Source: Roseiarcus sp036513315
GTDB lineage: Bacteria; Pseudomonadota; Alphaproteobacteria; Rhizobiales; Beijerinckiaceae
DNA: 64,000 bases
Direction of reading: 5' to 3'
NCBI GenBank assembly: GCA_036513315.1
Contig: DATBZF010000031.1
Location: 138,646 to 202,645 of the forward strand
Shown here: positions 1-8,801 of the stretch, piece after piece
How positions within the stretch are numbered: the first letter of the stretch is position 1
Layout: each line of letters starts with the position of its first letter
The notes under the pieces: model-generated
What the model saw: the letters and a program-made list of their open reading frames with translations, nothing else
Databases searched by the model: none
What the model was told of the DNA's origin: nothing
Made by a program: the position numbers and the translations under genes

Positions 1-1
1 C

Positions 2-337
2 ATCCTGCAAAAGACGCTCAATCTCTCCGGCGGCAATCAGCAGAAGGTCGTGCTGAGCAAATGGCTGTTCGCCCATCCACAGGTGCTCATTCTCGACGAG
101 CCGACGCGCGGCATCGACGTCGGCGCCAAATATGAGATTTACACGATCATCAACGAGCTCGCCTCAACAGGCAAAGCGGTGATCGTCATCTCGTCGGAAA
201 TGCCGGAATTGCTGGGCATTTGCGATCGGATTTATGTGATGAACGAAGGCAAGTTCGTCGATGAAATGCCGGCCAGCGAGGCCAGCCAGGAAAAAATCAT
301 GGCCTCGATCATGAAGCAATATGGGGCGGTGCAATGA
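2..337 (+). CDS. mmsA: Monosaccharide ABC importer ATPase, C-terminal part (cut by window edge)
   Basis: Only the last 111 residues are present; the frame is open from the first bases of the window. In frame before the first GTG (position 50) lies the ABC signature LSGGNQQKV, followed by Walker B in LILDEPTRGIDVGAK and a normal switch region. This signature and Walker B combination is typical of the second cassette of CUT2 sugar importers (RbsA, XylG, GguA/MmsA). The protein hydrolyses ATP on the cytoplasmic face to drive sugar uptake. Its stop overlaps the permease ATG by four bases, so the two genes are one operon. The exact sugar cannot be read from this fragment. Confidence 0.9.
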   Translation: MLQKTLNLSGGNQQKVVLSKWLFAHPQVLILDEPTRGIDVGAKYEIYTIINELASTGKAVIVISSEMPELLGICDRIYVMNEGKFVDEMPASEASQEKIMASIMKQYGAVQ

Positions 338-1581
338 AACACGAAGCGATCGCGGCCCCCGGGCCCGAACAGGCCAAGGCCGGCTTCTGGAAGGACAGCC
401 TGCGTGACTATGGGCTGTTGTTTTCCCTGCTCGTGATCATGGGCTTCTTTTACTTCCTGACCGACGGCATATCGCTCGCGCCGCTCAATGTGACCAACCT
501 CATTTTGCAGAACAGCTATGTTGTCATCATGGCGCTCGGCATGCTGCTGATCATCGTCGGCGGCAATATTGATCTTTCCGTCGGCTCGATCGTCGGCTTC
601 GTCGGCGCGATCGCCGCCACGCTGATGGTCGGATTTCATTTTCCCGGGCTGGACATCGACGTCAAAGTCCCGTGGCAGGCGGTGATTCTGATCGCGCTCG
701 TTCTCGGCGGCGCCATCGGCGCGGCGCAGGGCTATTTCGTCGCCTTCAGCAAGATACCTTCGTTCATCGTGACGCTCGGCGGCATGCTGATCTTCCGCGG
801 TCTGACCGGCAATATGCTGCTCGGCCAGTTCGTCGGCCCGTTCCCGAAATCGTTCCAGAACATCAGCGCCGGCTTCATTCCTGATTTTGACGATTTCGAA
901 CTCTTCAAACCGCTTGTCGGTGGTTCGAATTTTCACTGGGGCTCGATGATCGTCGGCATCATTGGCGCCGCGGTGCTGATTTATACCGGGGTGCGTCGCT
1001 GGAGCCGTTCGCGCGCCGGAGCGATGGAGACGGAGCCCTTCGCCCTCTTCATCGGCAAGAATGCGATTTTCGCGTTGTTGATCCTGTTCTTCAGCTATCA
1101 GCTCGCCTCCTACAAGGGGCTGCCCGAAGTGCTCATCATCATGGGCGTGCTGATCCTCATCTACGCCTTTGTGACCACGCGCATGACGATCGGCCGGCGC
1201 ATCTACGCGCTCGGCGGCAATAGGCTGGCGGCGCAGCTTTCCGGCATCCGGACCGATCGGCTGACCTTCTTCACCTTCGTCAATATGGGCGTTCTGGCCG
1301 GCCTTGCCGGCCTGATCGTCGCCGCGCGGCTCAATTCGGCGACGCCGAGCGCCGGCCAGTCCTTTGAGCTCGACGTCATCGCCGCCTGTTTCATCGGCGG
1401 CGCTTCCGCGTCGGGCGGCGTCGGCAAGGTGATGGGCGTCGTCATCGGCGCTTTCGTCATGGGCGTGATGAACAACGGCATGTCGATCTACGGCCTCGGC
1501 ATCTACTGGCAGATGGTCGTCAAGGGCGTCGTTCTGCTGTCGGCGGTCTATATCGACGTCTACCAGAAGAGCAAGGGCTGA
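334..1581 (+). CDS. mmsB: Multiple-monosaccharide ABC transporter permease (GguB/MmsB type)
   Basis: A 415-residue polytopic inner-membrane protein of the BPD_transp_2 family. The stretch LNVTNLILQNSYVVIMALG followed by GGNIDLSVGS is the conserved core of CUT2 sugar permeases, and its extra length and wording fit the GguB/MmsB subgroup (xylose, glucose, arabinose, galactose) better than RbsC. A typical C-terminal segment FIGGASASGGVGKVMG is present. It forms the channel for the ATPase encoded just upstream (4-base overlap). The binding protein (ChvE-like) should lie outside the window to the left. The next gene is convergent. XylH is the main alternative name; transport of aldoses is sure, the precise sugar is not. 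Confidence 0.88.
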   Translation: MKHEAIAAPGPEQAKAGFWKDSLRDYGLLFSLLVIMGFFYFLTDGISLAPLNVTNLILQNSYVVIMALGMLLIIVGGNIDLSVGSIVGFVGAIAATLMVGFHFPGLDIDVKVPWQAVILIALVLGGAIGAAQGYFVAFSKIPSFIVTLGGMLIFRGLTGNMLLGQFVGPFPKSFQNISAGFIPDFDDFELFKPLVGGSNFHWGSMIVGIIGAAVLIYTGVRRWSRSRAGAMETEPFALFIGKNAIFALLILFFSYQLASYKGLPEVLIIMGVLILIYAFVTTRMTIGRRIYALGGNRLAAQLSGIRTDRLTFFTFVNMGVLAGLAGLIVAARLNSATPSAGQSFELDVIAACFIGGASASGGVGKVMGVVIGAFVMGVMNNGMSIYGLGIYWQMVVKGVVLLSAVYIDVYQKSKG

Positions 1582-1593
1582 GCGCCTCGCGGC

Positions 1594-2628
1594 TCACGGG
1601 CCTTTCTCGACGATCTCCATCGCCAGACGCGCCATCAACGGCACGGCTTCGCCCATCTTGCGGGCGCGTTCGGGATTGGAAGCATTGCCGTCCAGCGAGC
1701 GCTTGTAGACGCCCTGGACGATGGCGGCGACGCGAAAGAAGCTGAACGCCAGCAGGAACGCCCAATCGGGGATTGCGGCGATGCCGGCGCGGCGGCAATA
1801 GGCGGCGACATAGTCGGCTTCGCTGGGAATGCCAAGCGCGACGCGGTCGAGATCGGCAAGGCCGCGCGACTCGCCCGCATTGGGCAGGCGCCATTGCATG
1901 CATTGATAGGCGAGATCGGCGAAGGGATGGCCGAGCGTCGACAATTCCCAATCGAGTACGGCGAGCAGGCGCGCATCGTCCTTGGCGAAGATCATATTGT
2001 CGATACGCCAGTCGCCGTGAACAAGCGCCACTTTGCCGTCGTCGGCGGGAACATGGGCGCCGAGCCAGACGATCAGCCGGTCCATTTCAGCATGGACGGT
2101 GGTTTCGCTGGCGCGATATTGTTCGCCCCAGCGCTGCAATTGGCGGGCGAAATAATTGCCGGGCTTGCCATAGTCGCTGAGGCCCGCCGCGACGACATCG
2201 ACGCCGTGCAATTGGGCGAGCCCCGCGTTCATCGAATCGTAGATCGCGCCGCGCTCGCCGGGCGCCATTCCCGGCAATGCGGGGTCCCACAGGATGCGCC
2301 CCTCGACATGGGCCATCAGATAGAAGACCGAGCCGATGACGCTTTCGTCCTCGCACAGCGCCAGCGCGCGCGGCGCGGGAAAGCCGCAGCCTTCGAGCGC
2401 GCGAAGCACGCGATATTCGCGTTCGACCATATGCGCCGATTTCAGCAATTTTCCCGGCGGCTTGCGACGCATGACATAGCGCCGCGCCGGCGTCTCGATC
2501 AGATAGGTCGGATTCGATTGGCCGGTCGGGAACTTGGTCGCCTTCAATGGGCCCGCGAATCCCTCGATATGCGCTTGCGCCCAGCCCTCGAGGCGCGCGG
2601 CGTCTAGCGGCAAAGCCTCGTTCGTCAT
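1594..2628 (-). CDS. Aminoglycoside-phosphotransferase-fold kinase, ACAD10/11-associated type
   Basis: The start at 2628 is chosen because it overlaps the stop of the upstream acyl-CoA dehydrogenase gene by four bases (ATGA); longer in-frame starts would lie deep inside that gene. The 344-residue protein has an APH/choline-kinase fold: nucleotide-loop region near residues 31-60, Brenner motif HGDWRIDN at 204-211 and the metal-binding aspartate D226 in LDWE. Homologues fused or paired with an acyl-CoA dehydrogenase (human ACAD10/11, Pseudomonas LvaA/LvaC) phosphorylate 4-hydroxyacyl-CoA so that the partner can move the oxygen for beta-oxidation. That role is inferred here from family and pairing; the kinase fold itself is clear. 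Confidence 0.85.
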   Translation of the reverse strand: MTNEALPLDAARLEGWAQAHIEGFAGPLKATKFPTGQSNPTYLIETPARRYVMRRKPPGKLLKSAHMVEREYRVLRALEGCGFPAPRALALCEDESVIGSVFYLMAHVEGRILWDPALPGMAPGERGAIYDSMNAGLAQLHGVDVVAAGLSDYGKPGNYFARQLQRWGEQYRASETTVHAEMDRLIVWLGAHVPADDGKVALVHGDWRIDNMIFAKDDARLLAVLDWELSTLGHPFADLAYQCMQWRLPNAGESRGLADLDRVALGIPSEADYVAAYCRRAGIAAIPDWAFLLAFSFFRVAAIVQGVYKRSLDGNASNPERARKMGEAVPLMARLAMEIVEKGP

Positions 2629-3857
2629 TGCGGCGGCTTGTTGGAATAGCGCTTCAATTCGTTCTTGGCGATGACGCGCCGATGAACAGCGTCCGGCCCG
2701 TCGGCCAGGCGCAAGGTGCGCACATGAACCCACATATTGGCGAGCGGGAAATCCTGGCTGACGCCGGCGCCGCCGTGCATCTGCACCGCCTGGTCGATCA
2801 CTTCGAGCGCGACGCGCGGCGCGATCACCTTAATCTGCGAGATCAGCGGCGCGGCGGCGCGCACGCCCTGCGTATCCATTGTCCAGGCGGCCTTCAGGCA
2901 CAAGAGCCGCGCCATTTCGATCGACATGCGGCATTCCGCGATAATGTCGTGATTGGCGCCGAGCGCGACGAGCTTTTGTCCGAAAGCTTCGCGCGCCTGC
3001 GCGCGCCGGCACATCGCCTCCAGCGCCCGCTCGGCCTGGCCGATCGCGCGCATGCAATGATGAATGCGTCCGGGTCCGAGCCGCCCTTGTGCGATCTCGA
3101 AGCCTCGACCCGGCCCCAATATCATCGCGTCACGCGGTACGCGCACATCGGTGAACCGAATGTGCAGATGGCCATGCGGCGCATCGTCCGCGCCATAGAC
3201 TTTCATTGCGCGCAGCTTCTCGATGCCCTTGGTCGCGGCGGGGACGAGCAGCATCGAATGGCGCGCATGTTTGGCCGCGTCGGGGTCGGTCAAGGCCATC
3301 ACGATATAGAGCGAGCAGCGCGGATCGCCGGCTCCCGACGACCACCATTTCTCGCCGTTCAGCACCCATGCGTCGCCGTCCAGGCGCGCCGACATTGCAA
3401 TATTGGTGGCGTCCGAGGAAGCGACGCCCGGCTCGGTCATCAGATAGGCCGAGCGGGCGCGTCCTTCGAGCAGGTCGGGCAGCCAGCGCGCCTTCTGCTC
3501 GGCCGAGCCGAAGCGCTCCAGCACTTCCATATTGCCGGTGTCGGGCGCCGAGCAATTGAACACTTCGGAGGCAAGCGGCGACCAGCCCATTTCTTCGGCG
3601 AGATAGGCATATTCGACGGCGGTGAGGCCGAAGCCCTTGTCGGAATCGGTCAGCCAGAAATTCCACAGGCCCTGCGAACGCGCGCGCGCTTTCAGATCGG
3701 CGAATATCTTGACCATCCGGGCCGTCGGTTTGAACCGGTCGCCGTCGCGGCCGACTTCGGCCTCATATTCGGCTTCGATCGGCATGATCTCGTCGCGCAC
3801 CATCGCGCGCACGGCGCCGATCAGCGGGCGCACCTTTTCGGTAATGCCGAGATCCAT
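2625..3857 (-). CDS. Acyl-CoA dehydrogenase (ACAD10/11-like)
   Basis: A 410-residue flavoprotein of the acyl-CoA dehydrogenase family. The start at 3857 follows a strong GGGAGG ribosome site; an earlier in-frame ATG at 3917 lacks one. The FAD/substrate motif YLMTEPGVASSDATN and the C-terminal MHGGAGVSQDFPLANMW segment are plain. Such enzymes oxidise acyl-CoA at C2-C3 and pass electrons to ETF. The gene is translationally coupled to a downstream APH-fold kinase, the arrangement seen in 4-hydroxy fatty acid and levulinate catabolism. The substrate is therefore more likely a hydroxylated or branched acyl-CoA than a simple fatty acid, but this is inference. Confidence 0.9.
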   Translation of the reverse strand: MDLGITEKVRPLIGAVRAMVRDEIMPIEAEYEAEVGRDGDRFKPTARMVKIFADLKARARSQGLWNFWLTDSDKGFGLTAVEYAYLAEEMGWSPLASEVFNCSAPDTGNMEVLERFGSAEQKARWLPDLLEGRARSAYLMTEPGVASSDATNIAMSARLDGDAWVLNGEKWWSSGAGDPRCSLYIVMALTDPDAAKHARHSMLLVPAATKGIEKLRAMKVYGADDAPHGHLHIRFTDVRVPRDAMILGPGRGFEIAQGRLGPGRIHHCMRAIGQAERALEAMCRRAQAREAFGQKLVALGANHDIIAECRMSIEMARLLCLKAAWTMDTQGVRAAAPLISQIKVIAPRVALEVIDQAVQMHGGAGVSQDFPLANMWVHVRTLRLADGPDAVHRRVIAKNELKRYSNKPPQ

Positions 3858-4017
3858 CCGATCCTCCCTGGACTTTTGTTCCACCCGAAGTTGACCCGCA
3901 ATTGCTTCATCGCGCAAGAGGACCGAAGGCCCGTTGCTAGGCGATGCAAACTGGCGTCAATCCTCATCGATCCCGAAGCGCGCTTGCCCTCGCATCCGTC
4001 GAGACGAGCGCCGCGGC

Positions 4018-4557
4018 TTATTTCGGGAAGGGAACCGGGCTATCCGACAGGGTCTGCAGATAGGCCAGGATGTCGGCGCGCTTGTGCTCCTCCGACTCGC
4101 CGGGGAAGGTCATCTTGGTGCCCGGCTCCATCGTCTTCGGGCTCTTGATGAAAGTGAAAATCCTGTCGTAGGTCCAGTCCCCGCCCATGCCCTTCAGGAC
4201 ATCGGAATAGGCAAAGCCGGCGATCGAAGCGACCGGCCGTCCAACGACGCCATAGAGCGGCGGGCCAACCTTGGCGGGTCCGCCCTTGTCGAAGCTGTGG
4301 CAGGCCTGGCACGGTTTGGTGTCGGACTCGCCCTTCTTGGCGTCCGCCTTGGCCAATAGGCCGGGCAGCGGATCGTCGGGCGCGGCGGCGGGGGGCGCCG
4401 CGGCGGGGGCGCCCTCCTCGGCCGCTGGAAGCGCATAACCGGCCTTGTTCGCCTTATGCGGCGCGAAAATCGCGCTGCTGAAGATTCCCAGCGCCATTGT
4501 CGCCAACAAGGTTCCAAGCACAGCCAAGGCGAGCTTATTGGAATTTGTCGTTTCCAT
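4018..4557 (-). CDS. cycM: Membrane-anchored c-type cytochrome (CycM-like)
   Basis: A 179-residue protein with an uncleaved N-terminal membrane helix (about residues 9-31), an Ala/Pro-rich linker (45-65) and a class I cytochrome c domain. The heme is bound at CQACH, residues 83-87; the likely axial methionine is in GTKMTFPG. This build, a membrane-tethered cytochrome c of about 180 residues, matches CycM of Bradyrhizobium and relatives, which carries electrons from the bc1 complex to the aa3 oxidase in the periplasm. It is a single gene: the next gene (kdsB) is divergent, with about 160 bases between the two starts. Confidence 0.87.
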   Translation of the reverse strand: METTNSNKLALAVLGTLLATMALGIFSSAIFAPHKANKAGYALPAAEEGAPAAAPPAAAPDDPLPGLLAKADAKKGESDTKPCQACHSFDKGGPAKVGPPLYGVVGRPVASIAGFAYSDVLKGMGGDWTYDRIFTFIKSPKTMEPGTKMTFPGESEEHKRADILAYLQTLSDSPVPFPK

Positions 4558-4718
4558 GCGCGGCGCAGCCCCAAATCAAGAATTCGGTCGCCAGCGCGGT
4601 CGGCAGGCGGCCCGGACGAGGTTGATTACCCGCTTTGCGCGGGACTTGGCAACACGTATAAACGCGGCCCTTTGTCCTTTTTGAGCCTCGGCGGACGTGA
4701 AGAGTTTGCTTTAAAGCC

Positions 4719-5474
4719 ATGACGAACCCGATCGTAATTATCCCGGCGCGGATGGCCTCGATGCGGCTGCCAGGCAAACCTTTGGCCGATATCCATGGGG
4801 AGCCGATGATTGCGCATGTCTGGCGGCGCGCGATGGAGGCTGATGTCGGCCCTGTTGTCGTCGCCGCCGACGAGGCTGCGATCGTCAGTGCGATCGCTTC
4901 CGTCGGCGGGCGCGCCATTTTGACGCGGGCCGACCATGCCTCGGGCTCCGACCGGATTTTCGAGGCGCTGAACGCCTTCGACGGCGACCGGCGCCACGAC
5001 GTCATCGTCAACGTGCAGGGCGACCTGCCGACGATCGCAGCCTCGGCGGTGCGCGCCGCCGTGCGGCCGCTGGACGATGACGAAGTCGATATCGCGACGC
5101 TGGCGACGCCGATCACGCGCGCCAGGGAACGCGACGATCCGAATGTGGTCAAGGCGGTGGGGACGGAGATTGCGCCCGGCCGTCTGCGCGCGCTTTATTT
5201 CACCCGCGCCAGCGCGCCATGGGGCGAGGGGCCTTTGCTGCATCACATCGGGCTTTACGCCTATCGCCGCCAAGCGCTCGCCCGTTTCGTCGGGCTGGCG
5301 CCTTCGCCGCTGGAGCGGCGCGAAAAGCTCGAACAATTGCGCGCGCTGGAGGCGGGAATGCGAATCGACATCGCGCTCGTCGATACGCCGCCGCTCGGCG
5401 TCGACACGCCAGAGGATCTGGAGCGCGCCAGGCAGATGCTTGCGCCGCGTGGAGGCAAGCATGACGGACCGTAG
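4719..5474 (+). CDS. kdsB: 3-deoxy-manno-octulosonate cytidylyltransferase
   Basis: A 251-residue nucleotidyltransferase that activates Kdo as CMP-Kdo for lipopolysaccharide core synthesis in the cytoplasm. The N-terminus IIPARMASMRLPGKPL is the CTP-binding signature, HASGSDRI and NVQGDLP follow at the expected places, and the length is normal for KdsB. The stop overlaps the start of pheA by 14 bases, so the two are co-transcribed. Pairing of kdsB and pheA is a common alphaproteobacterial arrangement without an obvious pathway link. Confidence 0.95.
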   Translation: MTNPIVIIPARMASMRLPGKPLADIHGEPMIAHVWRRAMEADVGPVVVAADEAAIVSAIASVGGRAILTRADHASGSDRIFEALNAFDGDRRHDVIVNVQGDLPTIAASAVRAAVRPLDDDEVDIATLATPITRARERDDPNVVKAVGTEIAPGRLRALYFTRASAPWGEGPLLHHIGLYAYRRQALARFVGLAPSPLERREKLEQLRALEAGMRIDIALVDTPPLGVDTPEDLERARQMLAPRGGKHDGP

Positions 5475-6321
5475 ATCCATCGCCTATCAGGGCGAACCCG
5501 GCGCCAATTCGCATATCGCCTGCGTCGAACGCTATCCCGAAATGATTCCGCTGCCTTGCCCGACCTTCGAGGACGCTTTCGCCGCGCTCCAGGAGGGCGC
5601 TGCCCATCTCGGCATGATCCCGATCGAGAATTCCATTGCCGGCCGCGTCGCCGACATCCACAATCTGCTGCCCGCCTCCGGCCTGCATATCGTCGGCGAG
5701 ACGTTCCTGCCGATTCATTTCCAGCTTTTGGGCGTCAAGGGCGCCAAAGCGTCCGACCTGCGCTCGGTGCACAGCCATGTCCATGCGCTGGGTCAGTGTC
5801 GCAAGATCATCCGCAAGCTCGGCCTCAAAGCTGTCGTCGCCGGCGACACCGCCGGCTCGGCGCGCGAGGTCGCCGAATGGGCGGACCCGACCAAAGCATC
5901 GCTCGCCACCAAGCTCGCCGGCGAAATCTATGGGCTCGACAATCTCGGCGTCGATGTCGAGGACGAGGCGCATAATACGACGCGCTTCGTCATCCTTTCC
6001 AAGACGCCGTTTTGGGCGCCGGCCGGCGAAGGGCCAGTGGTGACGACTTTCATCTTCCGCGTGCGCAACGTGCCCGCCGCGCTTTATAAAGCGCTCGGCG
6101 GCTTCGCCACCAACGGCGTCAACATGACCAAGCTCGAGAGCTACATGGTCGAAGGCGAATTCTCCGCCACCCAGTTCCTGTCCGACGTCGACGGCCATCC
6201 CGAAGATCCGGCTTTGCGCCGGGCGCTCGATGAACTCGCGTTCTTCTCGAAGGAAGTGCGCATTCTGGGTGTCTATCCCGCCCATCCGTTCCGCGTAGAG
6301 ACCCAGAAGGCGGCGGAATAA
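5461..6321 (+). CDS. pheA: Prephenate dehydratase
   Basis: Starts at the ATG at 5461, 14 bases inside the end of kdsB; 286 residues. It converts prephenate to phenylpyruvate in phenylalanine synthesis. The catalytic domain shows GMIPIENSIAGRV and the diagnostic TRF motif in NTTRFVIL; a C-terminal ACT domain begins around residue 195 (VTTFIFRVRNVPAAL...), with the ESYM segment that binds phenylalanine for feedback inhibition. There is no chorismate mutase domain, as is usual in alphaproteobacteria. Longer in-frame extensions upstream only shadow kdsB. Confidence 0.95.
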   Translation: MTDRRSIAYQGEPGANSHIACVERYPEMIPLPCPTFEDAFAALQEGAAHLGMIPIENSIAGRVADIHNLLPASGLHIVGETFLPIHFQLLGVKGAKASDLRSVHSHVHALGQCRKIIRKLGLKAVVAGDTAGSAREVAEWADPTKASLATKLAGEIYGLDNLGVDVEDEAHNTTRFVILSKTPFWAPAGEGPVVTTFIFRVRNVPAALYKALGGFATNGVNMTKLESYMVEGEFSATQFLSDVDGHPEDPALRRALDELAFFSKEVRILGVYPAHPFRVETQKAAE

Positions 6322-6355
6322 TCGCCTTTTCCGGGTCTCGCTGTCGATTCTGCAT

Positions 6356-6383
6356 TTGACAGACCGCGGCTCGTGAATAGATT
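6356..6383 (+). promoter_or_regulatory. Sigma-70 type promoter for the DUF3892 gene
   Basis: TTGACA at 6356-6361, a 16-base spacer and TAGATT at 6378-6383. The predicted transcript would start near 6390, leaving a leader of about 27 bases before the ATG at 6417. Confidence 0.6.
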
Positions 6384-6416
6384 TTGCGTCGCGATTCTTG
6401 ACGATGCGGGGCCGCC

Positions 6417-6701
6417 ATGCCGCATAATCAGACCATTCGATGCGTCAGCAGAGGTTATGGACAGCATCCTCATGAGCGAATCCTCCATGTCGGCGGAATC
6501 AACGAAGACGGTTCCCATTGGAAGCAAAGCCAGCAGCAAACCATCAAGGAGATAGAGGAAGGTTCGTGGGAATATTATTCGCAGCTCACCTGGCGGCGAA
6601 ACAGAATCGTTGTGGCGACCTATCTGGGCCAAAAATATATCAAGGCGTTCGAGGACGATTATCAGCCCAATACGCTTCTCGCTCTCCCGGAATGCCCTTG
6701 A
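6417..6701 (+). CDS. DUF3892 domain protein
   Basis: A 94-residue cytoplasmic protein. The layout HERILHVGGINEDGSHW, then an Ile/Glu-rich helix (TIKEIEEGSWEYY), then ATYLGQKYIKAF and the C-terminal PNTLLALPECP, is the recognised pattern of the DUF3892 family. Members are small, widely scattered and of unknown function. It is a single gene with its own promoter (6356-6383). No membrane segment or catalytic signature is seen. Confidence 0.8.
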   Translation: MPHNQTIRCVSRGYGQHPHERILHVGGINEDGSHWKQSQQQTIKEIEEGSWEYYSQLTWRRNRIVVATYLGQKYIKAFEDDYQPNTLLALPECP

Positions 6702-6902
6702 GGGAGAAAGGCCGGAAACAACGCATTCCATGCGCCATCATCGGGTCTTTGCGCTTCTTTGCCCGCTTCTCCCCGCTGTTTGAACGTCTTCCGCCGCAAA
6801 CGCGATTTGCGCCGCCGCTCACGGCGCGCGCCCACGCCATGGACCGGTCCTAGCCAAACCCGGCCGCAAGGCCTAATTATGGGTCTGGACCGCGCATGGT
6901 TT

Positions 6903-6917
6903 TGGCTTGCACCTTGC
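6903..6917 (+). promoter_or_regulatory. Possible sigma-54 -24/-12 element upstream of the Tim44-like gene
   Basis: TGGC at 6903-6906, seven bases, TTGC at 6914-6917, which keeps the GG-N10-GC spacing required by RpoN. It lies 34 bases before the ATG at 6951, the right distance for a short leader. A match of this quality is expected about twice by chance in a window of this size on two strands, so the call rests on position. Confidence 0.35.
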
Positions 6918-6950
6918 CCGCGCCGGCGCGGCGGAAATCAGGATTTGATG

Positions 6951-7679
6951 ATGCCAGGTCTGGATATGTCTACGATCGTTTTTGCGATCATCGCGATCTT
7001 TGTGGTCTGGAAGCTGAGGTCGGTGCTCGGCACGCGAAATGGCGCGGAGCGGCCGCCGATTGATCCGGGCGTCGGGCCTAATCTTGGCCCCAATGGCGCC
7101 AATGCTCCCAAGCCGATGGGCCAGGTCGTGCACTTGCCGACCGCCCCTCGCGACGGCGTCGCGCCAACCGGCGCTGCGTCTTCCGATCCACTGACCCGTT
7201 GGAAGGGTTTTGCCGAGCCCGATTCCAAGGTCGCCACGGGTCTTGACGCGATCGCCGCCGCCGATCCCGGTTTTTCGCCCGACGGCTTTCTGGCCGGCGC
7301 TCGTTCGGCCTATGAGATGATCGTCGTCGCCTTCGCCAAAGGCGATCGCGCGACGCTCGGCAATCTTCTGGCGCCCGAGGTGCTGGACAATTTCTCCAGG
7401 GCGATCGAGGCGCGCCTCGCCCGCGGCGAGACCATGGAAACAACATTGGTGTCGATCGATTCGGCGGCGTTCGAGGACGCGCGGTTGAATGGCGGGACAG
7501 CGCAGGTCACCGTACGCTTCGCGGCAAAGCTGATCTCCCATACCCGCGACAAGGCCGGTCTGGTGACCGAAGGCTCGGCCGACGCCGTCGTCGATCATCT
7601 GGATGTGTGGACTTTCTCTCGTGACACACGCTCGCGCAATCCCAATTGGCAGTTGAGCGCAACCGAAACCGTGCATTAG
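6951..7679 (+). CDS. Tim44-like domain protein, membrane-anchored
   Basis: Start chosen at 6951 (242 residues) because AGGA at 6940-6943 is well spaced and the N-terminus then begins directly with one membrane helix (STIVFAIIAIFVVWKL). The alternative ATG at 6948 is next door. After the helix comes RSVLGTRNGAERPP, a conserved start of alphaproteobacterial Tim44-like (TimA) proteins, a Pro/Ala-rich linker and a C-terminal Tim44/NTF2-fold domain (about 100-240). The bacterial family is an inner-membrane protein related to the mitochondrial import motor subunit; its bacterial role is poorly known. mltA follows 21 bases later. Confidence 0.85.
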   Translation: MPGLDMSTIVFAIIAIFVVWKLRSVLGTRNGAERPPIDPGVGPNLGPNGANAPKPMGQVVHLPTAPRDGVAPTGAASSDPLTRWKGFAEPDSKVATGLDAIAAADPGFSPDGFLAGARSAYEMIVVAFAKGDRATLGNLLAPEVLDNFSRAIEARLARGETMETTLVSIDSAAFEDARLNGGTAQVTVRFAAKLISHTRDKAGLVTEGSADAVVDHLDVWTFSRDTRSRNPNWQLSATETVH

Positions 7680-7700
7680 GCCTTCGCCTGGAAATGAGCG

Positions 7701-8801
7701 ATGGCGCCGGTTCTCGATCCCATAGGCTTTGCCGACCTCGCCGGTTTTGCCAGCGACGATTGCCTCGCGGCTTTCCAGACTTTCCTTCGTTCCGCCAAAA
7801 CGCTGGTCGAGGCAAGCGCGCCAACGAGGCCGGCGGTCGCGCCTTCGCCGGCGCTGGCGGCGATCGCCAGGGAGGCCTTGGCGGCCGACATTCGCGAGAC
7901 AAGCGACGCTCGCAGATTTTTCGAGCGGCGCTTCCATGCCTTCCGCGTCGCGCCGGACCCTGGGAGGGAGACCGGCTTCCTGACCGGCTATTACGAGCCG
8001 CGCCTGCGCGGTTCGCTCGAACCCTCGCCTGAATTCTCGGCCCCCGTATTGGCGCGCCCCGCCGATCTGGTCACTTTTCCCGCCGGGTGCGCGCCGCCAT
8101 CGCTGGATCCGGCTTTGACCGGCGCGCAGCGCTCAGGCAGCGGCCTGCTGCGCCCCTATCCCGAACGCGCCGCCATCGAGGCCGGCGGCGAGGGACGCGC
8201 GATCCTGTGGCTACCCGACGCGGTCGAATTGTTCATGGCGCAGGTGCAGGGTTCGGCAAGCGTCGAACTTCCTGATGGACGGCTCGTCCGGCTCGCTTAC
8301 GACGGGCGCAATGGCCAGCCTTATACATCGATCGGGCGCCTGCTGATCGAAGCGGGCGAAATCCCCGAGGCGGAAATGTCGCTGGCGCGCCTCAAATCAT
8401 GGCTGCGCGCCAACGATCTGGCGCCCGGCGGCAAAGCTCGCGCGCTGATGCAGCGCAACCGCTCTTATGTTTTCTTCAAGCTGGAAACGGCGTTCGATCC
8501 CGCCGATGGTCCTGTCGGCGGCGCGGGGATCGGGCTGACGACCTTGCGCTCGATCGCCGTGGACCGCGGAATCTGGGCCTATGGGACGCCGTTCTGGCTC
8601 GCTGCGCATCTGCCGTGGCGGAGCCCGCAACCAGAGGCGTTCGCCCGCCTCATGATCGCGCAGGACACCGGATCGGCTATTATCGGCGCGGCGCGCGCCG
8701 ATCTCTATTTTGGCGGCGGCGACGAGGCCGGAATCCGCGCCGGCGACATCCGCCATGCCTGCGATTTCACCGTGCTCCTGCCCGCGGGAGAGCCGCGGTG
8801 A
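7701..8801 (+). CDS. mltA: Membrane-bound lytic murein transglycosylase A family
   Basis: 366 residues with the MltA barrel domain (GFLTGYYEPRLRGS, VQGSASVELPDG, YDGRNGQPYTSIGR) and the C-terminal 3D domain with QDTGSAIIGAARADLYFG, which carries the catalytic aspartate. It cleaves peptidoglycan glycan strands to 1,6-anhydro products. No obvious lipoprotein signal is visible at the chosen N-terminus, unlike E. coli MltA; this is common in alphaproteobacterial homologues as annotated. The stop overlaps the next gene (Smr) by four bases (GTGA). The Tim44-like/mltA/smr order is typical for the order Hyphomicrobiales. Confidence 0.92.
   Translation: MAPVLDPIGFADLAGFASDDCLAAFQTFLRSAKTLVEASAPTRPAVAPSPALAAIAREALAADIRETSDARRFFERRFHAFRVAPDPGRETGFLTGYYEPRLRGSLEPSPEFSAPVLARPADLVTFPAGCAPPSLDPALTGAQRSGSGLLRPYPERAAIEAGGEGRAILWLPDAVELFMAQVQGSASVELPDGRLVRLAYDGRNGQPYTSIGRLLIEAGEIPEAEMSLARLKSWLRANDLAPGGKARALMQRNRSYVFFKLETAFDPADGPVGGAGIGLTTLRSIAVDRGIWAYGTPFWLAAHLPWRSPQPEAFARLMIAQDTGSAIIGAARADLYFGGGDEAGIRAGDIRHACDFTVLLPAGEPR

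Noticed and set aside
2547..4148. 533-residue plus-strand open frame
   Set aside because: It lies antisense to the kinase and acyl-CoA dehydrogenase genes, is Arg/His-rich and has no family features; a GC-bias shadow.
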